Positions 20,256-33,120 are shown, counted from the stretch's first letter. The stretch is DNA of 64,000 nucleotides from Melampsora larici-populina 98AG31 (GCF_000204055.1 NW_006768786.1:856873-920872), one strand, 5' to 3'. Notes: generated from the sequence alone by a model not told the origin. Translations and numbers: made by a program.

Positions 20256-23200
20256 ATGTCTTTTAGCAATTCATCATCAAATCATCATCATCAACTCTTC
20301 ATGATCGTTAAAGGTAATCATCATTCAACTTCAACTTATCAACTTCCATCTACCACTTCAAATACTACTTCAAATCATATTAAATCCATGTCAAGATTAG
20401 CTCAACTGGGTCGTAGAAACTTGAAAGAAAAATCTTCAAAATCTTCAAAAGACTTCAACAACCATCATCATTCCTCTGGTCACGGTGCTTCAGTTCAAGT
20501 TTCTTCAAATTGGGCTCATACTCTAGCCGAACCACTTCCTGATCCTACTCAACGTCATCATCATCGATCAAATCATAAACAACTACCTCCTTCTCATCCT
20601 ACTACCACTACGACTACGACTTCTTCTTCTTCAACTGCTACTAGATCTACTTCTTCTTCAATCTCTTCTTCTAATGAATCCACTTCTCAAAATCAATCAA
20701 ACACTCAACCTAACACTCATACTCATACCCATTCAACTTCAACTTCTCTTTCATCAAAGTCTCTCACTCGTAATTCAGAAAGACAACAAACTATCTATCT
20801 TCGTAAGTCATCATTCAATCTATTTCTAATCAATACTAATCTGTCTCTTTCATCAATTCTGTAGCCGCAGGATTCGACCCTTTCAATCCCAAACTATCTC
20901 AAAGCCTTACCTCTCTTCCAACATACCCTAATCAATCAACCACATCACAAGCCGCCAATCCCACCGGATTATGTGATTCACCCGCTTCAATAGAACAAGC
21001 TCCAACCGTTCAAAAGACTCGCACAGCTCTTCTCGATATCCTCCAAGACGGATCCCAACATCCACACGAGAAATCCATCTTTCAACGACGTCCAAGTCTA
21101 TCCAACACCTCATCCAAATCAGGTCCCACTTCTTCTTCAAGAAACTCGAGTGCAAGTCTACGACGACAATCAAATTCGACACCTATCATTGGACTTAACC
21201 TTGGTTTAGATCCGCTTAATTCATTCGTCTCTCATCCTCCAAGAGCTTCGACTTCGACTCTTTCGTCTTCTTCAGTTGGCTCCTCACCTCTCTTAAACAA
21301 TCATATCAGTCCATTCAGTCATCTTACTCATCATTCACACTTATTCAATCATCCTACTCTCATTCATAATCTTAATCTTCATGATCATGAACGTAATCTG
21401 ACCAACAAATCCAATCGAGCCAGTGGATTACCTTTTGCTCACTCTGACTCCTCAAACTCTCGTTTCACTCGTAGGGCTTCTTCTGTCAATACACCTAGCT
21501 TTAGTCAAGTTCAAGATGATCTAGATGATGATTTGCCACGTTCACGTAGACCTTCTGCACCAAACTTGACATCACCTTTACCTACAGATCTAACCTTTAA
21601 ACTGAACCCGACTTCGACTCACTCAAGATCGTTTACAGAGTTTGGAGCGAGTTTAGAAACCTATCGATTTGGTACGGCTCAACTTTCGGATGATCTTCAA
21701 TCAGGTACCAGAACTCTTTCAAATGATTCGTATTATCGATCTCAAGGTTTGACTCGTCCTACTCGATTTGATTATGATGATCAACGATATGAGAGTGCAC
21801 CTCCTCTACCTCCTTGTCGGACCAGAAGACAATCTACACTCAAGAATGATTCTCTTCCTGAGATCAATGATTTGTTTGTTCCATTCGATAAGTCTGCTAT
21901 TATCTCCCACTCGAATCTATATACCCCTCCCTCCCAGAGTGGTTCTACAGGGAGTGATCGTGAGGTAAGGTCTTTGATTCATTCTTCTTTCTGATGGTGC
22001 AACTGATCATGTCACTTTCTTTGTTTAGAAGGATGCCCCACACTTTGTACGAGCACTTTCGACGGACATGTCACTCTATGCGCCATCTGTCAGTTCATTA
22101 GATTCATACTCTACCTCACATCATCGATGTCGAACGGGATCTTATTCGAGTGGAAGTACAAGATGTCCATTACTCGATCCAAACTGTCCAGATTCAAGAC
22201 GAGCATCAGATGCAGGCTCGATCATGCCCATGAGACCGTTACCTACGATGATGCAAGCCGATCATTCGCAACCTTCTCAAACCCATAACATGTATAATTA
22301 TTACAATCCGAAACCCAAGGGCTTTAGACATCCAGCACCATTAGGATTGATCAGATCGAGTCCTACAAGTATGATCCCTTCTAGTTCAATCTTATCATCT
22401 AATCCTTCATCATCATCATCATCTTCTTCGAATCACATAGGCCTTCCAAGTACTGGACCCAACGTCTTCTTACCACTCCGTAGACGCTTCTTACCCAACC
22501 AACTTGATCAACGAACATCAAATACCAAACCAAGAGTGGAAACCCAATTGTTAGGAGAATTGTTATTAGCCTTAGAAGAGTATGTTGGAGCGTTTGGTCG
22601 GACGGTCAAGGTCTCGGGTTCTCATCGATTAGGAGCTAGTTCATCATCGTCGGTGGCTGCTACAGTTGTGGTGGCTGTGACGGCTGCTACTGGAGGATCG
22701 AGTGAATCGAATGGAACGAACTTGTTGGATTCGGTGGTCGATCTTCATAGATTACCATCCCCTTTAATCGAACTTGAAGAGGAGTCATTTATACCGAATC
22801 GGTGTTCTATTGATTCGTCATCATCATCATCGTCATCAGAAGAATCAGAAATCCCAATGAGATCTAAATCAGAACTTAAGATTTCGCGAAACCAATTATC
22901 AGAAGTATGTGAAGAATTAGAATACGTGACAAGTGAAGTGGTAGATGTAGTACCAGCTTTTGGGGAAAAACTAATGCAAGGACATTACGGACCATTAGCA
23001 GTACGGTATCCTAGTAATTGTAGTAGTCATTCACCACCACCACTTTCTTCTCAATCGAATCTGACCTTAACGTTTAGGAATCGAACGGCTATGGAACGGT
23101 TCAGGGAATATGAACCGGGTGGAAGTAAAGATGGATCGGATGGAGGAAATGGATGGTGGGCTGAAAGGTTATTAAGAGATTTATTAGAAGGATTGGTTTC

Positions 23201-23480
23201 AGAATCAGTTGTGTCAACTAGTCCTTCGAACCTTTTGTCAAGTGTGAATCATAAATCTAGAGGAACAGGTCAGATGAATAGGAAAGATTTGAGTGGGGTT
23301 GAAGAAGTTGATGAAGGTGATGAAGCTGAAGATCTTTTGCTTCATACTATTGGATCTGTGGGTCTTGGGATGGGTGAGACGAGTGATCGTTTGGTCGATT
23401 CGGGTCATCGGGAATTGTTGTTGGATGAAGGTAGGAAAAGATGGTTGGCTTATCAAGCTCATAAAAGAACTACAAGATGA
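20256..23480 (+). CDS. large Ser/Thr-rich host protein, 1032 residues, unknown function
   Basis: Three exons, 20256-20802, 20865-21964 and 22029-23480, with introns of 62 and 64 bp and all phases matching. Later ATGs (20280, 20388) could be the true start, since the first residues are low complexity. The first two thirds is disordered: His, Ser, Thr and Asn runs and several RxxS-type sites (RRPSAPNL, RRASSV, SRRASDAGS) that suit phosphorylation by basophilic kinases or 14-3-3 binding. More ordered blocks lie in the last exon: ETQLLGELLLALEEYVGAFG, ELKISRNQLSEVCEELEYV with GHYGPLAVRYP, and WWAERLLRDLLEGLV near the end. No enzyme, membrane or DNA-binding motif was recognised. It sits between two transposon nests in host-like codon usage, so I regard it as a genuine host gene, possibly signalling or cytoskeletal; that is a guess. 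Confidence 0.75.
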
Positions 23481-24233
23481 AGGTTTTTTTGATCATGTAA
23501 GAAGCGTGGAATTTGAAAACTTCAAAATATGAAAATCTTTCGGTGTGTTTGTAATGATGATGTTTGTTTGATTAGATAGTGTGTTGTATGTATCCAATCT
23601 GTTCAAACCTTGCTGTTGTTGTTCCATTTTGTTGTTGGTCATACATATCATATAAGAACTCCGATTCCGATTTCTTTTTTTTTTCAAAACTTTCATTTTT
23701 TTTAAAACTTTTTGGATTTGGATTTTGGATTTGGATTTTGGATTTGGATTTTGGAAGGGTTTCAAGAGATTCGATCAAAGAATTTCAGATTGTTGATAAA
23801 GATGACGAGATTTGTATCAGTTTTAGTGGTTTTTTCATTTCATTTCATTCTCAGTTTGATCTATTCTGGGTTACAAAGGTTTTTTTTTTCTGTGAATATA
23901 TTGTATATATGTTTTGTTATTTGTATAGAAAAGCAAAGTTTTTTGGGATACAAAGAAGAAGAAGTAGAAGAGGTTTGAGTGAGAGATTGGAGGTTTATAA
24001 TGGTTATTGGGATTGGTTTGAGAATGGAATATGATTTTGAAAAGTTGAGGTTTATTCAACAAATTACGCGAGTTCAGTTTGATCAATTCTTACTTTTGTT
24101 TTGATTTCATTCATTCAAAAATGGTATTATCAATTGTTAGATTGTTATTATTCTTTTCTTATCATCTTATTAATTTTTACAAACTGGAAAAACTAAATTT
24201 CTATGAAAGAGACAAGTTTGAAAGTTTTAAAAA
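23481..24233. other. AT-rich spacer with a short tandem repeat
   Basis: Nothing coding is supported. TTTTGGATTTGGA-type 12-13 bp units repeat about four times at 23708-23755. The 8-bp target duplication TTTAAAAA of MULE-2 is at 24226-24233. Confidence 0.7.
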
Positions 24234-24362
24234 GGAAACCACTATTTACCGCCCGGAAGAAAATACCCGACGCCCCCTTTTTTTGGGGTAATACACCACA
24301 GACACGTCTGGCGGTCATATGACCGCCACAATTGACCGACAAAAGTCGGTCATTTTCGAATA

Positions 24363-24474
24363 GGATCGCGCTATTCCGACCCCCCCCAGTTTGCTAGTCA
24401 GACCCCCCCTCTGACCCTAGGCCCGCATAGGTAGCCTTAAGCAGCTTACCTAACAGCCTCGACAGTGTGCCCGA
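24363..24474 (+). repeat. left terminal inverted repeat of MULE-1
   Basis: Reverse-complement partner of 27027-27138; differs at only a few positions, mostly in C-run length. Confidence 0.92.
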
Positions 24475-24548
24475 GAGTTGAGAAGTTGTCTTTTGCCTCC
24501 TGATGCAAATCAATGTGCACCAATATCAACATAAACATTTCCACCACC

Positions 24549-26651
24549 ATGGTCATTGACCCTTCCTTAACAGGTGCTACCTCACAGCCAACCCACCAAG
24601 AGTCAACCTTGTCTGATTTAGATGATCCTCCTTCCAAACCGATGAATCTGGACGCCCTCCTCTCAGTCTACCCAAGCCTGGAAGAGGCTGAAGATGCACT
24701 GCAAGATTGTGCCACTGCTTCTGGTTACTTCCTCAAAAGAAAACGTTCAAAAAAAAACAAGAAAAATGAAGTACGCAAGGTGGTTTTGTTCTGCACACAC
24801 GGAGGTCTTTATCAGCCGAATGAAGATCAGATTTGACAAACGTCTAGCCACTTGATCAATTGCCATTGGTCATGTCAAATTTTGAGGAACTCAACAACTC
24901 TTGATTGGAGTGTGAAGATAATCAATAATACACACAATCACCCACCTTCAAAGACACTAGCCGACATACCAGGAGCACGACGCCTCACGGATGAACAGCA
25001 ACAAACGGTCATTGACATGTGTAAAGGAGGTGCCAGTCCCTCAGTTATCTTGAGCACGCTGAAAGCTTCCGACCCAACTATCATAGCAACACCACACGAT
25101 ATCTACAACCTCAAGCAAAAATTTTGTAACCAGATCCTTCAGCACCGGACATCCCTTGAAGCTCTACTCTACAAACTTCAAACTGAGGGTGTATATCATG
25201 CTTACCAGAGAAATTCATCAGGGTCTTTGACCTGTCTGTTCATTGCTCCAGAAGTTTGTGTATTAAATGCACAGGAGCTCGCCACTTGTGATATTCTCTT
25301 GATGGATTCAACCTACAAGACAAACAAGTAAGTTCTCACCTCCCTCATACCCAAAGATGAACTCTAGCTGATGGGTTTTTGTCTTTTTGTTTATATAAGG
25401 TACCATATGCCACTCTTGCATATTGTGGGAGTCTCTCCAACACATAACTCGCTCTCCTTGGCCTTTTGCTTTATGCAACAAGAAACTGAAGAGCACTATA
25501 ATTGGGCTTTGGAGCACTTGAAGATATGCTTTGGATCACAATTGACCAAGCTAGGTGCTGTGGTCACGGATCGTGAGCTAGCAGTCATGCGAGCGATAAA
25601 GAACGTGTTTCCAAATGCCAAGAACCTCCTTTGCATGTGGCACATCGAGAAAAATATCCTTTCAAACATCAAGAAGGGCATGTCGGACAAGGATTGGGAC
25701 GCTTTCCTTTCCAAGTGGCGACTCGTATGTAATTCGATGTCTCCCGAAAGCTTTGAAGACCAACTACAAATCCTCCAATCAAAGATCACCAACGAAGCTT
25801 TTAACTATCTGATGAAAACCTGGATCCCATACAAAGAAATGTTTGTACTTGCCTGGACCAAAGATGTCAGACATTTTGGTCATACAGTCACGTCTCGCGC
25901 TGAAGGGGCACATGCAAACATCAAAATCTCAATATCGGTTTCAACGGGTGATCTAGCTACTGTATACGATAGGCTTGTCCTTGCGTGCAAGCTTCAACGA
26001 CACAAAGTGTCTCAAAAGATCGAGAATCAGAAGTCTCACTCGCTGACTCGTCTCGGAGCAGCGTTCTGGACCAATGTCAATCGAAAGATATCGCATTATG
26101 CGCTGGGTAAAGTAAGTCAACACTCCACCACCTCTGGGTCTGATCCAATAATTGACTTTCAAAATAACCAGGTCTACGAAGAATACCGGAAAGCAATCCT
26201 CCCGAACTACAAAACTCCATGTACATATGTATTCTCAAGCTCTCATGGACTTCCGTGCTCTCATTTTTTGAAGCACCTGATTGATTCTCGAAGCAGGCTT
26301 ACAATTGACCACTTTGATACTCACTGGCATCTTCAACAAAAGCATCCAGTGGTTTCAATCCAGCGAGTTGGACTCCCTACAGTTTTACAACACATCCAAG
26401 CTCAATACACCCAATTACCACCACATCAAAAGCGTCTCTTTGAGGACCGACTGGAGCTGATTCTCCAGAATCCTTCCGACACAATCCACGAGCCCGAACC
26501 AATACAAACTCGTGGACGACCTTCGAGAACGACCAAGCGACTCAAATCGCGTCATGAACACGTTGCAGCCGAGTTGGGGGCTCCAGGTCCAAAGTGTGGC
26601 AAATGTAAAGAAACAGGCCATAATGCCCGTACTTGCACTTACAGAGGGTGA
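24549..26651 (+). pseudogene. MULE-1 transposase with an in-frame stop
   Basis: Three exons, 24549-25327, 25400-26111 and 26172-26651, form a 657-codon frame of Mutator-like transposase type, interrupted only by TGA at 24834-24836. The stop falls in the N-terminal FAR1/WRKY-GCM1-like zinc domain (cysteines in VVLFCTHGGLY and NCHWSC, histidines in NTHNHPP). A CGA to TGA change would explain it. The MULE catalytic core is intact: LLMDSTYKTNK (D), VVTDRELAVM (D), MWHIEKN, and SRAEGAH (E). A SWIM-like zinc finger (PCTYVFSSSHGLPCSH) and a CCHC knuckle (CGKCKETGHNARTC) end the protein. A second start after the stop would give a protein lacking most of the DNA-binding domain. The terminal repeats remain almost identical, so inactivation is probably recent. 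Confidence 0.85.
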
Positions 26652-27026
26652 TTCACTTCAAATTAGCTCGATGTCCATCCTTCAAACCGATCACAATAGA
26701 TTAGTTGTTTGTTTGTTACTCAAGATCACTCGATCACTATCCTCACTACAACTACATACACTATCTTTGTTACCTTTGTTCACTCAAATTTATTATCTTC
26801 GTTCACCCAAAATTTACAACAGTAGCTCGATCGTGTTTGATTTTGATGCTCTTTTACACCAAATCATGTTTTTAGAAGTTATAATTGTTACATTTGATTA
26901 CTCGCATCTTTGAGAAAACAATGACTGTCATCAAATTTCAGAGCCCTCAAAATCCTCTCAGGTCAGTTCATCATGTTCTACATCTAAAGCCATCATCTTG
27001 AGGATGATGAGGTTATGTAGAATGCA

Positions 27027-27138
27027 TCGGGCACACTGTCGAGGCTGTTAGGTAAGCTGCTTAAGGCTACCTAAGCGGGCCTAGGGTCGGAGGGGGGGTC
27101 TGACTAGCAAACTGGGGGGGGTCGGAATAGCGCAATCC
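27027..27138 (-). repeat. right terminal inverted repeat of MULE-1
   Basis: Reverse-complement partner of 24363-24474. Confidence 0.92.
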
Positions 27139-27492
27139 TTCGAATATTGGAAAAGGCGGACTTTTGGTGGGCTCTAGCACAGGGCGGCCATTTGGCCGCC
27201 AACCGGCGAGGCTTCTGATGGCCTCGAGGTTGATTGAAAGTCCAGCACAACTCGGCCAAAAGACCGCCACTGCGTCCAGGTAAAATTACGGACCGCGCCA
27301 TTTGGGCGCGCTCATGGGGCTGGTTGCCACCGGGGTCACTCAGTTGGCTCAAAAAGGGCAATGGTGGCTTGAATAATATGGTTTTCCACACAGAAAACAG
27401 TTCAATTGCAGAAGGAGTTGAGACGGTGTGGACAAATGAATATTTTGGGTTGTAGTTTCAACTTTCTACCAGTCACAGTTTATAATCAATTA

Positions 27493-29551
27493 CTATTGGC
27501 TGATCACGTTAGCCCCTGCCCCAACTGGGATTGCCGCCTCGACCTCCGCATCTGATGGCAATTGGAAGTTAAAGCGCGCTTTAACTTCCGCAAAGGTAGC
27601 CTTTCCATTGAACAACTCGAGATCTTTGTCATATACAAGCTTATAAAACCTATTTTTGGGAATGATTCATGGTCAGTTGGTTAAATTGTTTGCTGATGAT
27701 CTTAGAAATCAATTACGCTATGGTGTAAGGGCCACTTTGCAATTTTAATTTGCCGAGCTGGATATCAACAGCATCCCATATGGAGCTCGATGATTTACCA
27801 TTTTGGTAAATTCGTGCGGCTTCTCTTCGCTTCATCCATGAGAACCAGTGAAGTGTTGATTGTTATCTTCTCCCTCACAATGGATATACATAGAATTTCA
27901 ATACATCACTCACCACGTATGCCAGTCGCGCACGGGTAGCGCCGCCGGTGGCAGCCCACATTGATTCTGCATTTTGATGTTTGCCAGTGTTGCAAAACCT
28001 TTGGGCGATCTAATAAACAATAGTCAGTGACATTGGATGGGGTCTTTGGGATTCAGTGCAAACAAACCGTGAAATAAAGCTCCTCTAATGCTGGAACTGC
28101 CAAAACTCCATCTTCTTCACCAATGTCAACCTCATCAATTCCTGTCAAAAGCTGTGGAAGCTCCATAGTTATCATCAGATTCCAGTGTAATAACTATGGC
28201 ATTGACTAGTACATACAAGTTTATGAAAGCGCTCGCGAGCATGTTTCAGATGATATCGTATTTTTTTGTGGTATTCGGCGGTTGCAGTGGCATCACTGAC
28301 GCCTAGCCTTGTGGTAGGAAGGTGAAGCGCTTTCCATTCAGAAGGTTGATTGGCAGCATGCGTCTGGAAAACATTATTGCACATCAGAGACAGACCTGAA
28401 GGCATAGAGAACATACTGTAACAGACTTTTACACTATTGAACAGGGAGTAAGTCAGCCATACTCCAGATCGTCGACCTCGACCTCGTTGACGTCCACCGG
28501 TTTCGACGGCGGTGTAAGCCTCCAATATTGGGTTGGTCATCATCTTGAGGGCTTGACCAATAATCAATTTCTGGCAACATAAAATCGTGTCAAATTAGGA
28601 ACTCGATCTTGTACAGACTGATGCGTACATTGAGTTCCTTGCTCACAACCCAAGCCTTTTGGGTGGGTTGCCCTGCGTCCTCCGGATCATTCATCTCGCG
28701 GTTGACCTCGCCTTGGGTGGCGACGTGACGTTGACCTGGGTTATTTGTACGTGGTGACAAAACCTCGACTACTGATTCAAGGGTTGCAACGTCTTTGCTG
28801 AGGGTCTCGACTTTGCGCGTGAGGTTAGATACCTCCTCTAAGACGGTGTCTAGCCCAGCGAGAATGCGGCCAATGTAGACGGACTGAGCTACGTGGCGGG
28901 CTTCCCCACCGTACACCTAGAAACAGAGTGATGTGAATGCTGTGATGATACAAGTCAACAAAGGGGGCTCACCTCGGCCAACTCTTGAGCATCTGAGGCA
29001 CGCTCCCCTTCCAATCCAGCGGCAGTGCTCAAAGAGGTGAAGACATGTTGATTACCAGAGCGAAGGGGGCGGCTGTAGCTCTGGGGTAACATATTGTCCA
29101 TTTGACTCGATGCCGGAGACTCTTCACGTGGGTCCTGAGTCACGTCTCTCATGCGCGTGAGGGTTCCCATGATTTGTTCTTGATCGTCATGTGGATTACC
29201 CATCCCCGTTGATGGCCGGTTAACATGCGGTGAAAGCCCTCCACCTGCTTCATCCATGGCGGTTTCACCTGTCACTTGGGCTGTGGTGGCTACTTGGGGT
29301 GAAGTGTCTTCTTCTCGATCAGTCACCAACACGGGCAGAGATAAATTAAACACGTACCAAGCGGCCCATGGTTGTTCAGTTGCCCTAAGGCATCCTCAAT
29401 TGCGGGTGTAATTGAGCGCCCGTCTTGGGATGGCCCAAAAGATAGGTCCATCAAATCGGCTGGGAGAATCATAATCAGTGAAGGAGAGAAATTTGAGGAG
29501 CCGTCCCACTGAGACAAACTCACTCAGGGTCTGGGCTTGGGTGATGGGCAT
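27493..29551 (-). CDS. CAC accessory protein B, 492 residues, paralogue of protein A
   Basis: Ten exons: 29551-29524, 29459-29358, 29292-28973, 28916-28629, 28570-28427, 28363-28217, 28151-28068, 28009-27914, 27829-27717 and 27649-27493. All joins are in phase with no stop. Exons 6, 8 and 9 have exactly the same lengths (147, 96, 113 bp) as exons 4, 6 and 7 of protein A. The N-terminus is acidic and low complexity; the coiled coil is longer than in A (GLDTVLEEVSNLTRKVETL and following heptads). The conserved core includes ESMWAATGGATRARLAYV, REAARIYQNGKSSSSIWDAV, FYKLVYDKDLELFNG and FQLPSDAEVEAAI. An Arg/Gly patch (GRQRGRGRRSG) is an insertion relative to A. Sited at the left end of CAC-2 as A is in CAC-1. 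Function unknown; the first two short exons and their joins are the least certain part. Confidence 0.8.
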
Positions 29552-29880
29552 GATACAACGTTTTTCAAAGCGTACTTCAAAGGAAAAGGTAAAATGGGTG
29601 ATGTGGATCAGCTGAAGAGGAGCGAAGTAAAATGCAATAGCGAGGATAAAAACAAGCGTCTTTCGATGTGGAGGGAAGAGGGAGACATCATTTGGAATTT
29701 GGACCTCTTGACAGAACCACAAGTTGGCAGTGGTGCCATATCTCATTGAACAACAAGCGTGGAAGCACACTTGGTGCTATCGCACGAGGAGATTGATGCC
29801 GTGAGACACCGGCGTGTCTCATCCTTGGCTGATTGTTTTTGAGGCGACTTCCTCCAGCAATCCAAAAAAATTTGGATTAT

Positions 29881-31380
29881 ATGGCTTCAGCTTCTTCACC
29901 GACTTGGCAGGGAGACCCTACTGAAGATCCTCAGAATCCTCCCAGCATGCTCCGGGGTGCATTACCAGTCACCCCAACTCCGCCACCCAATGCATCACAT
30001 CACACCGTGGATGACGATGCATGGGCTGCCCGCCTTCTAAGCTTGAAGGCCGCTGATGTGCTCCACACATATGATCAAGTCGTGAACCATTTTGACATGA
30101 CAGACATCGTGCAACAAAGAATAAGGGTCATATTTGAGGTTGGTCCGTCGTTTTGCCCTGACGATCTGGTGTTTTCATGCTAAATAACCAATTGCTTGCT
30201 TGATGTGGTTTAAGCAACCTTCTTCTGAGATTCGCCACATGGCAGTCCTTCAATGCTTGACAGAGTTTGGCTTGCAGCAACGGAAAAGGAATTTGGTGGA
30301 TTCGGGCTTGGCTCATATACCACTTTGTGTAAGTCATTTGTGGTCCATTTGGGTTTTGGCACTTAACTCATTTGAAGTGAACAAATGCCAGGTTGTGATC
30401 CGTGTTTTGGCCACCAAATACTTCCTGGATGCTGAAATTAATAGGTATAGTCCAAAAGAGCATAACAGCGCGCCGGCGGTCGAGTGTCGCATTAAGGTGT
30501 CTATATATTATCACTTAGCCTCGTAAAGTTTACAGAGCATCTAATCATTTTATTCTGCTGCAGATTCAGCTTTGGCGCCTCGCGAAAAATGATGAGTTTA
30601 TACATTTCCAGAAGGTTTTGAAATGGGCGCGCACGAGGTAAGCAGGCCAGTATTTGCAATGGTAGATCACATTGCTGCCAAAACACGAGCAACCTTACAT
30701 TCTTTGGTTAGTAACTCGTTGATTCCCGCCTCAGTTTATTGATTACTGACATAGTGGTTCCCATAGTTGCTTTTCAACATTGCTCGCCCACGGAAGAGTA
30801 AACCTGCCGTGCCGTCTCTCCCGCATTTGCTACTCAAGGTATCTTATGTTTTTAAACAAACATAAGGATATATTTCTCAGCTGACTCCACATGTCATTAG
30901 ATCAAACAATCATCGGCAGGGAAACACTACCAATTCAATGATGATGACATTAGGCGAATAGCTCTCATGGTGAGTCCCCAATGCCCCGTGGTACACGACG
31001 AACCAAAGCTGAAACCTGTTTATCAGCGCTTGATTGGATTGCAGCAACTCTATTTGGCGGTGCAGGATAGTCCAAATCCAAAAAAGGATTGGGCACCAAA
31101 CCCTTTTTGGAGAATGGTAGATCAGCGGATCCACCAAATAGCCCTATTGGTACCACAACATCATCTTCGGAAGTAAGTACAATAATTGTTCGGTAGTGTG
31201 TTTGGATATGTACTTATCCTACTGTTAAGCAGGTACTACAAAACAGTCCTGGAAATTGATCGACGAATGTTTGATGGGGTGCGCTCAGTTGGAACCATCC
31301 TGGCGGAAGATATGCAACTGTTGAAATTGTTCAGGGGAATGGGGGGAAGCCCCTACTCTTACAGACTTCCTCCCAAGTAA
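29881..31380 (+). CDS. CAC-2 gene of unknown function, multi-exon, partly resolved
   Basis: Divergent from accessory gene B (330 bp between starts). Clear exons: 29881-30138 (MASASSPTWQGDPTED to VQQRIRVIFE), 30215-30328, 30392-30496 (VVIRVLATKYFLDAEIN onward), one from about 30564 (IQLWRLAKNDEFIHF to KWARTR), one ending near 30838 (LLFNIARPRKSKPAVP), 30901-30969 (IKQSSAGKHYQFNDDD), about 31042-31171 and 31234-31380 (YYKTVLEIDRRMFDG to RLPPK). One joint, between about 30639 and 30768, could not be made in frame, so there is either an intron I mis-read or a frameshift. The protein is mostly helical, with no catalytic motif recognised. No homologue was found in CAC-1, so it is cargo or a dispensable element gene. 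Confidence 0.5.
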
Positions 31381-32076
31381 CCATTGTAATACAATCATAA
31401 ATGTAGTTTGAATGGTGGTGGTTGTTTTGTTTTTGACAATGTTACTCAGTGATTTATGATTCCAATCTTGCGGCACTGGCCTACAGGCCATATCACCTCG
31501 TGAGATGCCTTCAGTTCCACATCTCGTGGAATGCGGAACTGGATTACAGGGCATTGCTGACACTGATACCATGTTTCCGCTGATTAATTACAGCCAAGGC
31601 GAATGCCCTGGTCAAACCATAAAAGGAGATAGTTGAAGAGGAGGTGACTTCAGAGTGGAAACCCGGTGGGTCTGTAACCCCCTCTCATTTTATTAAGGAA
31701 GTAGAAGCGTAGGAAACCTTAGATTAATGATTACGTTCCCTTCCTTTGGGGAGATATGCAAAGGAGAACAAAGCACCAAATAAAATTTCAATATATTTCC
31801 GTTTATAATAAGATCTATTATACCAATATCCCCTGTTTTATTTCCTTCTTTCCTGATGATTACATTCCCTTCCTTTGGGGAGATATACAAAGGAGAACAA
31901 AGCACAAAAAAAATTTCAAGATATTTCCGATATGTCAATAGCACCTGTTTTATTTCCTTCTGGCCTCTTCATAATGGTTTAGATATTTCCATTTATAATA
32001 ATATCAATCAGTATCCACCCCCTCCAAGTACCTATTCATGATAAATTCTGAAGTTTGTTGCTTAGAATAACCGATT
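31381..32076. other. repeat-bearing spacer of CAC-2
   Basis: An imperfect hairpin at 31512-31541 pairs CAGTTCCACATCTCGTGG with its complement-like half ATGCGGAACTG. A two-copy tandem repeat of about 120-130 bp follows: TGATTACGTTCCCTTCCTTT, GGGGAGATAT(G/A)CAAAGGAG, AACAAAGCAC, ATTTC.A.ATATTTCC at 31726-31805, then again at 31856-31930. No gene is supported. Confidence 0.65.
31726..31930. repeat. tandem repeat, two copies, about 130-bp period
   Basis: The two copies share the segment from TTCCCTTCCTTTGGGGAGAT to the AAAATTTCAA block. The second copy starts 130 bp after the first. Confidence 0.75.
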
Positions 32077-33120
32077 CTATGTACCTACAAACCAGGTGGT
32101 AGGGTTTGTGCGCGTGTCCCTCCTAGCCCACCAGTACCAATTGTTTGAGTGATGCGAGGTAATTAATGTCATTACAAGGTACTCACGTGACGCGTCTCGA
32201 ACCCCTGGAGCCCATTCATTTTGAGTGCCCTCTGCCGCTATATACAGAGCAATTGGTTATCACCTATTGTGTGGATGGACTTAGCAAGAGATTTGATCAA
32301 CTTACACGGGTCATCCACGGTTAAAGATTGGGTGTAATCTTGACCGTCTTGAGGGCCATCATGACTCGAGGTCGAACCGTCACGACCTCCGTTGAACTCG
32401 TGTTCAGTAACGGACGTGGCTGCTTGACTCGCCGTAGTGGCTATTGAGGAAGCTGGCGTCATTGATATTACAAAAAGTTGGTGTGTGATAAATAATACGA
32501 ACGTACCTTCCACCTCGATGGAGCCGAGTTCATCGATATCGTCCGAATGTTCAGTGGCGTCAGTAACTGCTTGACTCGCCACTGCTTGACTAGAGGCTAT
32601 GGAATAAAGGTGTCATTCCATGTTGATAGAGGGTATGTGTGAAAAGGACAATCTACCTGCAGCCTCGATGGAGTCGAGGATATCAACATCGTCCGAAGAC
32701 AAAGTCATCGGCGCTTCAATCACTGTGCGCGGTAAGTAAGCCCCTGTTCAATATTTCTAAGGGAGGGGAATTCAGCATACCTTCTTCCAAAGCTTCAGCG
32801 GCGAGTCTTGCAAGATCTTCTTTGGACATGCGTAACTTGTCCACGGTGTAAGTCTTGCCGTTGGTGGATCGACGCCAATCGTTGAAATCGGGGGCCTTAC
32901 GGTCGGGGTTGGTGCTTATGCATCCAGTGGTGATGCGACTGTGGCCGAGCTCGCCACAGTCAAAGCATTGGTCCAATCCGGCAAGGATGTCCGGATGGGA
33001 TCTTTCAGTAATGGGGTAAGGAATGATTTCGGATTTTGAACGATATGATAGGCCTCTGAACCAGGCGAGCTCTGAAGCTGTGGGGTTTTCCCACCACCGA
33101 CGACGAATTGGAATGGTCAT
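32077..33120 (-). CDS. zinc-knuckle protein of CAC-2, about 263 residues
   Basis: Five exons, 33120-32781, 32722-32657, 32596-32507, 32440-32306 and 32237-32077, all in phase. Exon 1 has a zinc-knuckle-like motif CFDCGELGHSRITTGC, with spacing C-x2-C-x4-H-x6-C rather than the usual final x4, so metal binding is uncertain. The C-terminal half is acidic and contains two diverged repeats, ASQAVTDATEHSDDIDELGS and ASQAATSVTEHEFNGGRDGS, each about one exon, suggesting exon duplication. A possible donor GTGAGT at about 32180 could move the stop. CCHC knuckles occur in many transposon and RNA-binding proteins; nothing more specific is visible. No counterpart was found in CAC-1. Confidence 0.55.

Larger units (their letters stand above)
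24363..27138. mobile_element. MULE-1: 2.8-kb Mutator-like element
   Basis: Long terminal inverted repeats of about 112 bp (24363-24474 and 27027-27138), over 90 percent alike by eye, begin GGAT(C/T)GCGCTATTCCGACC. An 8-bp target duplication TTCGAATA is at 24355-24362 and 27139-27146. It encodes one transposase gene, plus strand, with an in-frame nonsense codon. It lies within CAC-2, 69 bp from its left end, so it is the youngest layer at that site. Confidence 0.92.

Noticed and set aside
23579..24034. Plus-strand 151-codon frame rich in Phe and Trp
   Set aside because: Produced by the GGATTTGGATTTT tandem repeat and T-runs; no splice or start context.
30639..30768. Frameshift inactivating the gene at 29881-31380
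   Set aside because: The joint could not be resolved by eye; an unrecognised small exon is as likely, so no decay is claimed.
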